Assembly: GCF_025947185.1 (NCBI RefSeq)
Contig: NZ_CP110001.1
Coordinates: forward strand, 1,488,001-1,552,000
Direction of reading: 5' to 3'
Source of the DNA: Flavobacterium sp. N2038
Lineage (GTDB): Bacteria > Bacteroidota > Bacteroidia > Flavobacteriales > Flavobacteriaceae
DNA length: 64,000 nt
Part shown: positions 25,656 through 35,042 of the stretch, piece after piece
How positions within the stretch are numbered: the stretch's first letter is position 1
Layout: each line of letters starts with the position of its first letter
Made by a program: the position numbers and the translations under genes
Notes under the pieces: generated by a model
The model's database searches: none
What the model was told of the DNA's origin: nothing
Seen by the model: only the letters and a program-made list of their open reading frames with translations

Positions 25656-26531
25656 ATGACAAACGAACAAAAAGCTATAAAAGCTACTATTTTTAGTATA
25701 GCCGGAAACACCTGCTTAGCCCTTGTAAAAGGCTTAGCAGGTTTTTTTGGCAATTCTTATGCCTTGATTGCAGATGCAATCGAGTCGACAACCGATATTT
25801 TTTCGTCTTGTCTGGTCTTATTCGGAATCAAGTATTCTAATAAACCAGCAGATGAAAATCATCCTTATGGTCATGGTCGTGCAGAGCCTTTAATTACTTT
25901 TTTGGTAGTTGGATTTTTAATTACTTCAGCAACTATTATTGGTTACGAAAGTATTGCCAATATTGGTACTTCACACGAGTTGCCAAAATCCTGGACATTG
26001 TATGTTTTAGGAGCTATTATTGTTTGGAAAGAATATTCATTTCGATTGGTTATGAAACGAAGCAGGCAAACAAACAGTTCTTCTCTAGCTGCTGATGCAT
26101 GGCATCATCGTAGTGATGCTATAACTTCTGTAGCAGCGTTTATTGGAATTACGATTGCGCTGGTTATGGGTAAAGGTTATGAATCTGCAGATGACTGGGC
26201 TGCACTTTTTGCTGCTTTTTTTATTCTTTATAACAGTTATAAAATTTTCAGACCTGCACTTGGTGAAATCATGGATGAAAATTTAAATGATGATCTGGTT
26301 GAAGAAATTCGAGTTAAAGCATTATTGGTACCGGGAATTCTTGGAACTGAAAAATGTTTTATTCGTAAAGCAGGAATGCGTTATCACGTAGATCTTCATG
26401 CAATAGTTTCGGCTAAAATATCGGTGAAAGAAGGACATGAATTGTCGCACAAACTACAAGATAAATTAAAAGAAGAAATTCCTGAGCTCGGAAATGTTTT
26501 GATTCATATTGAGCCAGATGATTATCACTGA
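25656..26531 (+). CDS. Cation diffusion facilitator (CDF) family transporter
   Basis: 291 residues, ATG start. Six membrane segments are likely in the first 200 residues. The metal-site motifs of the family are DAIESTTDIFSS in TM2 and DAWHHRSDAITS in TM5 (HxxxD), with HPYGHGRAEPL after TM2. The C-terminal cytoplasmic ferredoxin-like domain (about 205-291) ends in GNVLIHIEPDDYH. CDF proteins export Zn2+, Fe2+, Mn2+ or Co2+ by proton antiport; the metal cannot be read here. Confidence 0.93.
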   Translation: MTNEQKAIKATIFSIAGNTCLALVKGLAGFFGNSYALIADAIESTTDIFSSCLVLFGIKYSNKPADENHPYGHGRAEPLITFLVVGFLITSATIIGYESIANIGTSHELPKSWTLYVLGAIIVWKEYSFRLVMKRSRQTNSSSLAADAWHHRSDAITSVAAFIGITIALVMGKGYESADDWAALFAAFFILYNSYKIFRPALGEIMDENLNDDLVEEIRVKALLVPGILGTEKCFIRKAGMRYHVDLHAIVSAKISVKEGHELSHKLQDKLKEEIPELGNVLIHIEPDDYH

Positions 26532-26625
26532 GAAAGAGGTTCAGAGTTGCAAAGGTTAAATGGGACAAAGGTTTTTTTGTTATGTAAACTCTTTTACTGT
26601 TTTAAACTTTGATAAAGATTGAAAT

Positions 26626-26669
26626 AAAAAATCCGTTTATTCTTTAAGAGAGAGTAAACGGATTTTTTT
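26626..26669. terminator. Bidirectional terminator between the CDF gene and the DUF5686 gene
   Basis: Arms aaaaaatccgttta and taaacggattttttt with a 15-nt loop, lying between convergent genes. Confidence 0.85.
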
Positions 26670-26755
26670 ATGTGATAAAGTGTGGCAGTTCGAGCGAAGT
26701 CGAGAACCTTACAAGTGTTTAGACTTTGTTCCGCTGAACCTTTGCAACTTTGTGC

Positions 26756-29245
26756 CTAGTCTAGAACATTCAAAATCTTCAAACCAAATACAACGCCATT
26801 TTGCTGAATTCCGCTTTGGTACGAATGAACATAATCAATACGAAATACTTTTAATTTTCCAAAGCCTAAGTTGTCTAAGCCGACTGTAAATTCAGAATAA
26901 GGCTTTTTATCCGGAATTGCCAAAGCGTGAAATCCTAGATTCATTGTTGATTTTAATAGATTAATCAGCGGAATTTTATTGGTTACAAATCCCATGTCAT
27001 TATGTTCCAGATGCATTTCGAAATAGCTGTCATTTGTACTGTTGGCATAATATGGCATTAAATTAAAGACGTTCAAATAACGATCACTTGTTCCGATATG
27101 AGTTTGGTTTCCGTTGAAATGTCTGTAATCTATAAAAGCAATATTTTCGGCATTAAAGAATTTTCCGGCTCTGAAATTCATTCCCAAAACACCTTTATTA
27201 TTTAAAGCTAAATCATATTGTACAGAGGCACCGATTCTTTCAAATTCATATTTTTTCTCGCTTGCTGCAAATGCTTTTTCAAAAGCCAGAAAAACAGTTG
27301 GATACTTTTCATTTTTTACATTAAACCTCCCATCAGGTCTTGAAATATATTTGTTTCCAAAATTGATTCGGGCGGTCAAAGCGGTTTTAAATAAATGATG
27401 TTGATCAAAAGCCGGAGTTGTAAAATCATTTGGTGCCAGCGGATTGTTGGAGGAATAGATGTCATCTTTTTTAAAGAAAGAATAATCCGTTGTGTTAAAC
27501 AATGACTTTCGTTGTTCATAAGCAATTCTGGCATTTAAATTTACTCCATTAGCAACATCTTGTCCGTAATTAATTTGAGCGAATTCCAGATTGTATAATT
27601 TCATGTAATTATCTTTAAAAAATAAAGAACTTATGGAATTGACAAATTTGCTGATTGGTTCTGCACCATTAAACTGCGCCGTTTTTGTACCTCCCGAAGC
27701 CGAGAGTGAAGCATAATTAATGGTGTTGAATCGATGGCTGAATTCGCCTGTTACGCGCAAACGCTCATCAGAAAATCCATAATTGAAAGTCGTGCTTATT
27801 GTAGTACTTTTTCCTTCCTCTTCATTCCATTTTTTAAAAGAAAATCCAGAATCCAGATTAAATCCCTGAACAGTATTAAAACTCAAAGAACTCAGATTTA
27901 GTAAGCCTTTATATTCAAAAGAGTGTTTTTTGAACGTATTTTTATATTCATAACCCATTATAACATCCCATACTTTAAACTTATTGCTTTTAGCATCGAT
28001 AGAGTCAGTATATTTTTGAGACTTTCTAATGGTTTGTAAACTGTCTTTTTTAGTATAATCATTGCTTTCTTCGATGGTCAGTGGAATTGGACGTATTTGA
28101 TTCCAGAATGCATCATCTTTTTTATTGGCATTTGGTTCAAAAGCTACAATTTCATTTGTAAAAGTTTTCTTTTCAAAAGAAGATGGAAACTCATAATTGG
28201 AATAAACATAATTGAATTTTCCGGAGAACTTTACTCCAAAAGCACCAGCATTAAAAGAAAGCGTTTGAGCGTTTTTTGACCAGATTTTATTTTTTACATT
28301 GTAGCTAAAACTTTGTTTCAGGTTCATTACTTCAGTAAATTCGTTTTTCATTCTGTAGCCTTTTATATCTAGGTCTACAGCATAAATCGCAAAACTATCA
28401 TCAACGATATAAATGTAACCTTCAAAAACGGGTTCTTTATCCCGTTTTGGAGTTACCTTTATCTTATAAATCTGTTGATTGTTGTCGTCAAAAAAAGTGC
28501 CTTCAAGCTTGTATTTGTAGTAATTGAAAGCGTTATCAGCGATAGGAGAGATGAGATTAATATTGAATTCTAAAGTATTGTCATAAAAATCATAAGTCGA
28601 TAAAGTCGCGGTATTATAACTGAATCCTTTGTTGTTTCCGGAAACTTTTGATGCAATGATTTTTTCTTTTAGTTTTTCTGGTTTTTCAAAAGAAATCTTA
28701 GAAATGGTCTCTGACAGATATAAAATACCGGTTCCGGTGGAGTCTAAATTTGAAGCCATTTCGTCACCGATATCGACCTTTAATCCCATTATTTTCTTTG
28801 GAAGATCTTTTATTTTGAACATTCCTTTTGAGTAAAAATCAGCTGTGTAACGGGCTGTTTTTTCAGCATTGTCTTTCTTGTTTGCAATAGCACTTTTTAT
28901 AATTGCATTGGCAGGATTGTTTTTGGGATCAATAATGACTTCATTTAAAGCAAAACTTTCTTCCTGCATTACAATATTTAGGGTAACTGTTTTTGAATCT
29001 GAGGCAACAGTTGATTTTTGAGTTTTAAAACCCAGATATTGAAAAATGATTTTGTTTTTACCAATCTCTTTTACATTAAGTTGGTATTTTCCCTGATCAT
29101 TTGAAGTGGTTCCGCTATAGGTGTTTTCTTCAAAAACAGAAACAAAAGGTAACGGATTTCCTTTTTCATCGGTAATCGTGCCTTTGATTTGTGCAAAGTT
29201 TGAAAGAGAAAAAAATAAAAAGGCGAGTAGAGTATAGTTTTTCAT
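26756..29245 (-). CDS. DUF5686 protein with N-terminal carboxypeptidase-like domain
   Basis: 829 residues from the ATG at 29245; an upstream GTG would add six residues outside the signal peptide. The signal peptide MKNYTLLAFLFFSLSNFAQ is followed by a carboxypeptidase-D-like domain at about 20-105 (IKGTITDEKGNPLPFVSVFE, IIFQYLGFKTQ). The remainder (DPKNNPANAIIKSAIANKKD, AIYAVDLDIKGYRM and a beta-strand-rich C-terminal half) matches DUF5686, an outer-membrane barrel-like family found in Bacteroidota. Unlike TonB receptors there is no plug or RGG motif. Function unknown; a structural or transport role at the outer membrane is inferred. Confidence 0.88.
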   Translation of the reverse strand: MKNYTLLAFLFFSLSNFAQIKGTITDEKGNPLPFVSVFEENTYSGTTSNDQGKYQLNVKEIGKNKIIFQYLGFKTQKSTVASDSKTVTLNIVMQEESFALNEVIIDPKNNPANAIIKSAIANKKDNAEKTARYTADFYSKGMFKIKDLPKKIMGLKVDIGDEMASNLDSTGTGILYLSETISKISFEKPEKLKEKIIASKVSGNNKGFSYNTATLSTYDFYDNTLEFNINLISPIADNAFNYYKYKLEGTFFDDNNQQIYKIKVTPKRDKEPVFEGYIYIVDDSFAIYAVDLDIKGYRMKNEFTEVMNLKQSFSYNVKNKIWSKNAQTLSFNAGAFGVKFSGKFNYVYSNYEFPSSFEKKTFTNEIVAFEPNANKKDDAFWNQIRPIPLTIEESNDYTKKDSLQTIRKSQKYTDSIDAKSNKFKVWDVIMGYEYKNTFKKHSFEYKGLLNLSSLSFNTVQGFNLDSGFSFKKWNEEEGKSTTISTTFNYGFSDERLRVTGEFSHRFNTINYASLSASGGTKTAQFNGAEPISKFVNSISSLFFKDNYMKLYNLEFAQINYGQDVANGVNLNARIAYEQRKSLFNTTDYSFFKKDDIYSSNNPLAPNDFTTPAFDQHHLFKTALTARINFGNKYISRPDGRFNVKNEKYPTVFLAFEKAFAASEKKYEFERIGASVQYDLALNNKGVLGMNFRAGKFFNAENIAFIDYRHFNGNQTHIGTSDRYLNVFNLMPYYANSTNDSYFEMHLEHNDMGFVTNKIPLINLLKSTMNLGFHALAIPDKKPYSEFTVGLDNLGFGKLKVFRIDYVHSYQSGIQQNGVVFGLKILNVLD

Positions 29246-29315
29246 GAAAGTGGTTTCTCTCACAAAAATAAAATAAGTTAAATCTGAGCTTATTAATAAT
29301 TTGTTAAATAACGTT

Positions 29316-29729
29316 TTACAAAAAAGACTGAATGGCTAGTTCGTAGCTTTTTAACCCGAAGCCTAAAATAACACCTTTTGCATTTCCTGATAGATACGAT
29401 TGATGTCTGAAGCTTTCGCGTGCATAAGTATTTGAAATATGAACTTCGATTACGGGAGTTGTAACCGCTTTCATTGCATCGCCCAAACCTATAGAAGTGT
29501 GAGTATAAGCACCGGCATTTAAAATAATTCCATCAAAAGTAAAACCGCATTCCTGAATTTTCCCAATCAATTCGCCTTCAATATTGCTTTGATAATAAGA
29601 AAGTTCTATGTTTGGAAATTTTTGCTGCAACGTTTCAAAATAATCTTCAAAAGTCTGGCTTCCGTATACTTCCGGTTCTCTTTTTCCTAAAAGATTTAAA
29701 TTGGGGCCGTTGATGATGCAGATTTTCAT
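29316..29729 (-). CDS. aroQ: 3-dehydroquinate dehydratase, type II
   Basis: 137 residues, ATG start. It converts 3-dehydroquinate to 3-dehydroshikimate in the shikimate pathway as a dodecamer. All catalytic blocks are present: INGPNLNLLGKREPEVYG with the flexible loop Arg and Tyr, ILNAGAYTHTSIGLGDA, and VIEVHISNTYARESFRHQSY with the conserved His and Arg. Length is typical. It lies between a terminator and the DUF5686 gene, all on the minus strand. Confidence 0.97.
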   Translation of the reverse strand: MKICIINGPNLNLLGKREPEVYGSQTFEDYFETLQQKFPNIELSYYQSNIEGELIGKIQECGFTFDGIILNAGAYTHTSIGLGDAMKAVTTPVIEVHISNTYARESFRHQSYLSGNAKGVILGFGLKSYELAIQSFL

Positions 29730-29803
29730 ATTTTAAATTATTTATATTGAAATATTGACATTGCTATTGGTTTTTGCAATTGTCATTGTATGCTGTAAAA
29801 ATA

Positions 29804-29835
29804 AAAAAACCGTTCTATATAATAGAACGGTTTTT
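29804..29835 (-). terminator. Terminator of the beta-barrel gene at 29857
   Basis: Arms aaaaaccgttcta / tagaacggttttt with A/T flanks; 20 bp past the minus-strand stop. Confidence 0.88.
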
Positions 29836-29856
29836 ATAAAAGTATGTGAAATTCTT

Positions 29857-30423
29857 TTAGAACATGAATCCTGCTGATAATTGAACTACAGAGTTTCTAA
29901 TATCGGCATGCGAAGAAACATCTGTTAATCCTAAACTATAGCGACCTTGTACAAATATGCTTTTGGTAATTTTTAATCCTAGACCTGCATTAAGAGCAAA
30001 ATCAAAAGTATTGGCATCTTCGAAATCTACTTTATTTTTTTGACTTAATAAAAATGAAGCTTGTGGTCCAACTTCTAAACTTAATGATTTTGTCACATAG
30101 ATTTTAGCCATTACAGGAATAGACAAATAAGCTAATTCATTTTTGAAATCTTCTTGTGCATCAGCAAATTTATAAGTTGCTCCCTGTGTAGAATATAAAA
30201 GCTCTGGCTGAATAGCAAATTTTTCTAATAATTTTACTTCTGCAACTACACCAACATGGTAGCTTGTAATTCCATCTTTATCAAATGCTACACCGTCTAA
30301 TGATGCATCTCCAGGTTGACTTGCAAAGTTAACCCCTGCTTTAACTCCAAATTGTAATAATTGTGCATGTAACGTAGCTGATGTTGCAAGGCAAAATGCA
30401 GCCACTAAAAATATCTTTTTCAT
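29857..30423 (-). CDS. Small outer-membrane beta-barrel (PorT/OMP_b-brl-2 type), copy 1
   Basis: 188 residues, ATG start. Signal peptide MKKIFLVAAFCLATSATLHAQ. Alternating strands follow: FGVKAGVNFAS, HVGVVAEVKLLEKFAIQPELLYS, LAYLSIPVMAKIYVT, SLEVGPQASFL, NAGLGLKI, VQGRYSLGLTDV, and a terminal Phe. This matches the 8-strand outer-membrane barrels common in flavobacteria. It resembles the two genes at 31006 and 31742, with the strand motif F/V AE(V/I)K(L/V)(L/I)E(K/R)(F/L)(A/S)IQPE(L/F)L(Y/F)S in all three. Function unknown. Confidence 0.88.
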   Translation of the reverse strand: MKKIFLVAAFCLATSATLHAQLLQFGVKAGVNFASQPGDASLDGVAFDKDGITSYHVGVVAEVKLLEKFAIQPELLYSTQGATYKFADAQEDFKNELAYLSIPVMAKIYVTKSLSLEVGPQASFLLSQKNKVDFEDANTFDFALNAGLGLKITKSIFVQGRYSLGLTDVSSHADIRNSVVQLSAGFMF

Positions 30424-31005
30424 AAAAAGGTTTTTAAAAATTGGTATTATAAAATGTTATCTACAGTTCAAAACTACATTTTTTTAGATTTATTGTTTTA
30501 TAACTTTCTTTATATAATTATTAAAATTGGCACTTTTTAGGTTGTATTATGGCAGTAAAAGTTTGGTGTTTCTTTTTAATTGTTTGAAAATCAGCGGATT
30601 ATTTGTAATCTAATTCTGTCTTATTTAATTGAACTCTTTTCTGTTTTCAATTATTTTTTAATCAGTATAATCTTATTTTTAGATTTAAAATGAAGAATAT
30701 AAATAATATAAAAAGTTGTTTGTGTTTACTTGTGATGGTTTTGTCAATACTCATAATAAAGCGTGAAGTTAGGTCATTATGGATAACAGAAAAATAGTTG
30801 ATGAGTTTGATTTCTATTTAGTTAAGAGAAAAATTAGTGCGAGGTATGTCTGGAAAAGTTTAGGAATAAATTATTTGATGTTGTAAAAGAATTTTAAGCA
30901 ATATTTGGCTTGTTCAGGGTACTAATTTTTTTGTTAAAATAAAAATGTTTTTTAAGAAGTATATTTTTATATTTGGCTCATTAATTTAACCCAAAACAAA
31001 TTAGA
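30424..31005. other. 582-bp AT-rich gap, no convincing gene
   Basis: Divergent promoters for the flanking barrel genes are expected here. Two very short plus-strand frames exist: 30690-30797 (35 codons, with a hydrophobic start) and one beginning ATGGATAACAG at about 30779 (34 codons). Neither has supporting features, so they are not annotated as genes. Confidence 0.5.
30968..30975 (+). promoter_or_regulatory. -7 element of the beta-barrel gene at 31006
   Basis: TATATTTG, ending 30 bp before the start codon. No clear -33. Confidence 0.55.
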
Positions 31006-31584
31006 ATGAAAAAAATTATTTTATCTGCCATTGCTATTATGGCTTTTGCATTCTCAAATGCTCAGGAAACAAGATTCGGTATTAAAGGAGGTTTAAATAT
31101 TACAACTTTTGCAGGTGGGAATTATTGGGATGCTAACTCTTTAGTTGGCTTTCAAGTTGGTGGTTTTGCTGAAATTAAAGTTATCGAAAGATTATCTATA
31201 CAGCCAGAGCTGTTATTTTCTACTCAAGGAGCCAGAATTGAGTTAGCTGGAAACAATGATTTTGATACAAAACTAAATTATATTAACGTTCCTGTTTTAG
31301 CAAAGTTTTATATTACAAAGCAATTTACTGCTGAAGCTGGACCACAATTAGGATTTTTAGTTTCTGCTAAAAGTGATGGAGAAGATGTTAAAGATGGTTT
31401 CAAATCAGTTGATACAGGATTTAATTTAGGACTTGGATACAACTTTACGGATAATTTCTCAGTTGGAGCTCGTTATACTATAGGTTTGTCAAATATCGCA
31501 GATAATGATGCAGATACTTGGGATGAATATTATGATAGCCCAAAAAACAGTGTTTTTGCTATAACTGCAGCATATAAATTCTAA
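31006..31584 (+). CDS. Small outer-membrane beta-barrel, copy 2
   Basis: 192 residues, ATG start. Signal peptide MKKIILSAIAIMAFAFSNAQ followed by the barrel strands FGIKGGLNITTF, FQVGGFAEIKVIERLSIQPE, LNYINVPVLAKFYITKQFTA and EAGPQLGFLVSAKSDGEDVKD, NLGLGYNFTDNFSVGARYTI, AAYKF. It is a close paralogue of the next gene (both have SAK.. GEDV and YNFT(D/E)N(F/I)SVGARYTIGL), so a tandem duplication is likely. It has its own -7 element and terminator. Confidence 0.9.
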   Translation: MKKIILSAIAIMAFAFSNAQETRFGIKGGLNITTFAGGNYWDANSLVGFQVGGFAEIKVIERLSIQPELLFSTQGARIELAGNNDFDTKLNYINVPVLAKFYITKQFTAEAGPQLGFLVSAKSDGEDVKDGFKSVDTGFNLGLGYNFTDNFSVGARYTIGLSNIADNDADTWDEYYDSPKNSVFAITAAYKF

Positions 31585-31607
31585 TCTGAATTTTAAAATA
31601 TTTCTTG

Positions 31608-31636
31608 AACCTTCCTGATTCAGGAAGGTTTTTTTT
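31608..31636 (+). terminator. Terminator of barrel copy 2
   Basis: aaccttcctg, loop att, caggaaggtt and eight T. Almost identical to the one at 32350-32377. Confidence 0.92.
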
Positions 31637-31710
31637 ATGCTAGTTCTTACTTGCTTAGCGCTTTACAAAACTTTAATCTATTAATAATGTAATCGTTATA
31701 GGTTAATTCT

Positions 31711-31718
31711 TATATTTG
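31711..31718 (+). promoter_or_regulatory. -7 element of the beta-barrel gene at 31742
   Basis: TATATTTG, ending 23 bp before the start codon. Confidence 0.55.
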
Positions 31719-31741
31719 ATACTTAACTTTAATTTAAAGAA

Positions 31742-32326
31742 ATGAAAAGAATTATTTTAGTAACAATCGTACTTATGGCATTTGGATTTACAAACGCACA
31801 ATCGACCAGATATGGTGTGAAAGGAGGCTTGAATGTTTCTGGTATAACAGGTTATGCTGAAGACACAAAAACTTTAATAGGTTTTCATGTTGGAGGTTTT
31901 GCAGAAATAAAAGTTATTGAAAAATTAGCTATTCAGCCTGAATTTTTGTTTTCTACACAAGGAACAGTAATTGAGGGCTTCAACGGAGATTCTAATACTA
32001 CTGTAAAAGTGAATTATTTAAATATTCCGGTTTTAGCTAAATATTCTATTTCAAATGCTTTTACTGTTGAAGCGGGACCACAAATTGGGTTTTTATTATC
32101 TGCTAAAACCAGAGGTGAGGATGTTAGTGATCTTTATAAATCAACAGATTTTGGTTTCAATTTAGGATGTGGATATAATTTTACGGAAAATATTTCTGTA
32201 GGTGCTCGTTACACAATTGGTCTAACAGATGTTAATGATGCTTCTGATGAATCTCTATATCCGGATTTGTATAATGCAAGTTTTAAAAATAGCAATTTTG
32301 CATTGTCATTGGCATATAAATTTTAA
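31742..32326 (+). CDS. Small outer-membrane beta-barrel, copy 3
   Basis: 194 residues, ATG start. Signal peptide MKRIILVTIVLMAFGFTNAQ. Strands YGVKGGLNVSGI, FHVGGFAEIKVIEKLAIQPE, VNYLNIPVLAKYSISNAFTV, EAGPQIGFLLSAKTRGEDVS, NLGCGYNFTENISVGARYTI, SLAYKF. The nearest relative is the gene 158 bp upstream, including its terminator sequence, so the two arose by duplication. One Cys (NLGCGY) is unlike its sister. Function unknown. Confidence 0.9.
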   Translation: MKRIILVTIVLMAFGFTNAQSTRYGVKGGLNVSGITGYAEDTKTLIGFHVGGFAEIKVIEKLAIQPEFLFSTQGTVIEGFNGDSNTTVKVNYLNIPVLAKYSISNAFTVEAGPQIGFLLSAKTRGEDVSDLYKSTDFGFNLGCGYNFTENISVGARYTIGLTDVNDASDESLYPDLYNASFKNSNFALSLAYKF

Positions 32327-32349
32327 TATTTAATTCAGCATATTTTTAA

Positions 32350-32377
32350 AACCTTCCTAATTCAGGAAGGTTTTTTT
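32350..32377 (+). terminator. Terminator of barrel copy 3
   Basis: aaccttcct, 5-nt loop, aggaaggtt then a T run; a sequence twin of the terminator at 31608-31636. Confidence 0.92.
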
Positions 32378-32405
32378 ATGCTTAAAAATGTTTTACTTTG
32401 TAAAT

Positions 32406-33302
32406 ATGAAATGGAATAATTATATAAAAGATTATCAGTCGTATCTGCGCATAGAAAGAGGTTTGTCTAAAAACACGATCGAAAATTATAGTTTTGATAT
32501 TGAGCGATTGTGCCTTTTTTTAGAGACGAATCAGATGGATGTTTCTCCTGTAAAAATTAAGGACGAAACAGTACAGGAATTTATATATGCGGTTTCAAAA
32601 GAAGTAAATCCAAGATCGCAGGCTCGTATTATATCCGGACTTAAAAGTTTTTTTAATTATTTGGTTTTTGAAGATTACAGAAACGACAATCCATTAGAAT
32701 TAATTGAGACGCCAAAAACAGGACGTAAATTACCGGATACTTTGGCAGTAAGCGAAATTGATGCGCTTATTGCCGCGATTGATTTAAGCACAAATGAAGG
32801 TGAGCGAAACAGAGCAATACTCGAAACCTTGTATGGATGTGGTTTGAGGGTTTCAGAATTAATTTCACTTAAAATATCGGATCTGTTTTTTGAAGAAGGT
32901 TTTGTCAAAATTACCGGTAAAGGAAACAAAGAACGATTTGTTCCCATTGGAAAATTAACTAAAAAGTATATTGAGATTTACAAAAATGAAATTCGTTCTA
33001 ATTTAATTATTAAAAAGGGTTTTGAAGATACTTTGTTTTTAAACAGAAGAGGTAATCAGCTTACACGGGCTATGATATTTACAATTATTAAAGATCTGGC
33101 TGTTAAAGTAGGACTGAAGAAAAATATTAGTCCGCATACACTTCGTCATTCTTTTGCAACTCATTTATTAGAAAATGGTGCAGACTTAAGATCAATACAG
33201 TTAATGTTAGGTCATGAGTCGATTACAACTACAGAAATTTACGTGCATTTAGACAGAAGTTTCTTAAAAGAAGTGATGTATTCATTTCACCCTCGAAAAT
33301 AA
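32406..33302 (+). CDS. xerD: Tyrosine recombinase XerD
   Basis: 298 residues from the ATG at 32406 (MKWNNYIKDYQSYLRIERGLSK); the in-frame ATG at 32388 would add six residues next to the upstream terminator and is less likely. N-terminal SAM-like core-binding domain (about 1-95). The catalytic domain has the full set: GCGLRVSELISL (Arg), GKGNKERFVPIG (Lys), SPHTLRHSFATHLLENGAD (His-x-x-Arg), MLGHESITTTEIYVHL (His and the nucleophile Tyr). Length and motifs fit the chromosome-dimer-resolving Xer pair rather than a phage integrase. XerC or XerD cannot be told apart with certainty by eye. Confidence 0.9.
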   Translation: MKWNNYIKDYQSYLRIERGLSKNTIENYSFDIERLCLFLETNQMDVSPVKIKDETVQEFIYAVSKEVNPRSQARIISGLKSFFNYLVFEDYRNDNPLELIETPKTGRKLPDTLAVSEIDALIAAIDLSTNEGERNRAILETLYGCGLRVSELISLKISDLFFEEGFVKITGKGNKERFVPIGKLTKKYIEIYKNEIRSNLIIKKGFEDTLFLNRRGNQLTRAMIFTIIKDLAVKVGLKKNISPHTLRHSFATHLLENGADLRSIQLMLGHESITTTEIYVHLDRSFLKEVMYSFHPRK

Positions 33303-33442
33303 TTTTTTTGAGAGCAGGCATTTTTATTTCAAAAATTAATATATTGTATGATATTTTCTATTAAAGGTAAATAAAATCGACAAACTGCATTTTTTTACTT
33401 TTATCCTGTTTTAATGATCGAATTTGCTAAAAAAGGTAATGT

Positions 33443-34963
33443 ATGGTTTTTGATTTATATGGAAATGAAGATTGCTTAGAAGTAAATAATTTTTATAAAA
33501 AATTATTGGCTGAAATGCCCGATTTGCTTTTTCAGTTTGTAATAGATAAAGACAATAATTACTCTTTTCCGCTTGTTAGCAAATCAGCTGATGATATTTT
33601 TGAGATTTCTGCAACAGAGTTTACCAACGAAATTAAATTTATTATCTACGACCGAATTTTTCCCGACGATAGAAATTTCTTTTTTGAGACTTTAGTTACG
33701 GCACGAAAGGAAATAAAACCATGGGAAATTGAGTTTAGGGCTGTCTTACCCAAAAAAGGTTTGCGATGGTTTAAGGTTTCCTGTAAAACGGAAAAATCTC
33801 CAGATGAACGAGTGAGTTTTTTTGGGCATGTTTCTGATATCACAGATTTAAAGGATAAAGAAGAAAAACTTCGTATCTCTGAAGAGCGTTTTCAGTTTGC
33901 CCTTGATGCTTCTACTGTCGGGATCTGGGATTGGAATATGGTGACCAACAGTGTTTTTTACTCTTCACTTTCATTGAAAATTTTGGAATTAGAATCAACA
34001 GATATTTTTGATGATCCTGAACGCTGGGATAAAATTGTTCATCCGGATGATCTGCCCAAATATTACTCAGACATCCATGAACATTTTGATAATAAGATTC
34101 CGTATTACGAAAATTATCATCGTGTAATGACTTCGAGCGGACACTATAAATGGATTCTTGATCGCGGTAAAGTAATTGAGCGCGATGAAAATGGAAAACC
34201 TTTGCGGGTTATCGGAACTCATACCGATGTGTCTTTGCAGAAAGAAAAAGAATTGGAGCTGATAAAAACAATGAAATTGTACAGCGATCAGAATAGTAGG
34301 TTGCTGAATTTTTCGCATATAGTTTCGCATAACTTAAATACGCAGGCCGGTAATATAAAATCTATTTTGGATTTTATCGATGCCGATGTTGATAAACAAA
34401 CTGTAAGTGAGATGTTGGTGCATTTACGAACTGTTTCGAATGATTTGAATGACACTATTTTAAATCTAACGCAGATTGTAAAGACTCAAAGTAATATCAA
34501 TATTTCGGTCGTTCCTTTGAAACTTTGTGAATATATCGATAAAACAATCTCGACAATCAAAGGATTTGATAAACGTAAGCATGTTACGATGATTAATAAC
34601 GTGCCCAATTATCTGACTATTAATTTTAATCCGGCTTATCTTGAGAGTGTTTTACTGAATTTTACAACTAATGCTATAAAATATGCGCATCCTGATCGTG
34701 ATCCTTTGATTATTTTTGATTTTGCAATTGAGCCGGACGGTTATAAATCATTAAAAATTACAGATAACGGTTTGGGGATCGATTTAGCTATTCATGGCGA
34801 TCTTTTATTCGGAATGTACAAAACCTTTCATAAACATGAAGAAGCTCGCGGAATTGGCTTGTATATTACCAGAAATCAAATTGAAGCGATGAAAGGAACT
34901 ATTAAAGTAGAAAGTGAGGTTGGAGTAGGAACCAGTTTTAAAATTATCTTTGGAGATTTGTAA
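33443..34963 (+). CDS. Orphan PAS-domain sensor histidine kinase
   Basis: 506 residues, ATG start, no membrane segment, so cytoplasmic. First PAS-like domain at about 15-135 (WFKVSCKTEKSPDERVSFFG then HVSDIT), second at about 145-270 (RFQFALDASTVGIWDWNM, HPDDLPKYYSDIHEHF, VIGTHTDVS). The dimerisation box is LLNFSHIVSHNLNTQAGNI with the phospho-acceptor His at about 295. The ATPase part has LESVLLNFTTNAIKYAHP (N box), ITDNGLGID (G1) and RGIGLYITRNQIEAMKGTI (G2). No response-regulator gene is adjacent. The output partner is unknown. Confidence 0.92.
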   Translation: MVFDLYGNEDCLEVNNFYKKLLAEMPDLLFQFVIDKDNNYSFPLVSKSADDIFEISATEFTNEIKFIIYDRIFPDDRNFFFETLVTARKEIKPWEIEFRAVLPKKGLRWFKVSCKTEKSPDERVSFFGHVSDITDLKDKEEKLRISEERFQFALDASTVGIWDWNMVTNSVFYSSLSLKILELESTDIFDDPERWDKIVHPDDLPKYYSDIHEHFDNKIPYYENYHRVMTSSGHYKWILDRGKVIERDENGKPLRVIGTHTDVSLQKEKELELIKTMKLYSDQNSRLLNFSHIVSHNLNTQAGNIKSILDFIDADVDKQTVSEMLVHLRTVSNDLNDTILNLTQIVKTQSNINISVVPLKLCEYIDKTISTIKGFDKRKHVTMINNVPNYLTINFNPAYLESVLLNFTTNAIKYAHPDRDPLIIFDFAIEPDGYKSLKITDNGLGIDLAIHGDLLFGMYKTFHKHEEARGIGLYITRNQIEAMKGTIKVESEVGVGTSFKIIFGDL

Positions 34964-34982
34964 AACGGTTTTTAAGGATGAT

Positions 34983-35028
34983 AAAAACAAATAAGGCTAT
35001 CTAATTAAAGATAGCCTTATTTGTTTTT
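34983..35028. terminator. Bidirectional terminator, perfect 20-bp stem
   Basis: 20-nt arms (34983-35002 and 35009-35028) pair without mismatch around a 6-nt loop, with A and T runs at the ends. It serves the kinase gene and the convergent rny gene. Confidence 0.93.
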
Positions 35029-35042
35029 ATGTTTTAGAGGTT

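Noticed and set aside
30690..30886. Two very short plus-strand frames in the gap before the barrels
   Set aside because: 35 and 34 codons, no family, no promoter or leader with clear support.
32675..32947. 90-codon antisense frame inside xerD
   Set aside because: Shadow of the XerD gene; no protein-like features.
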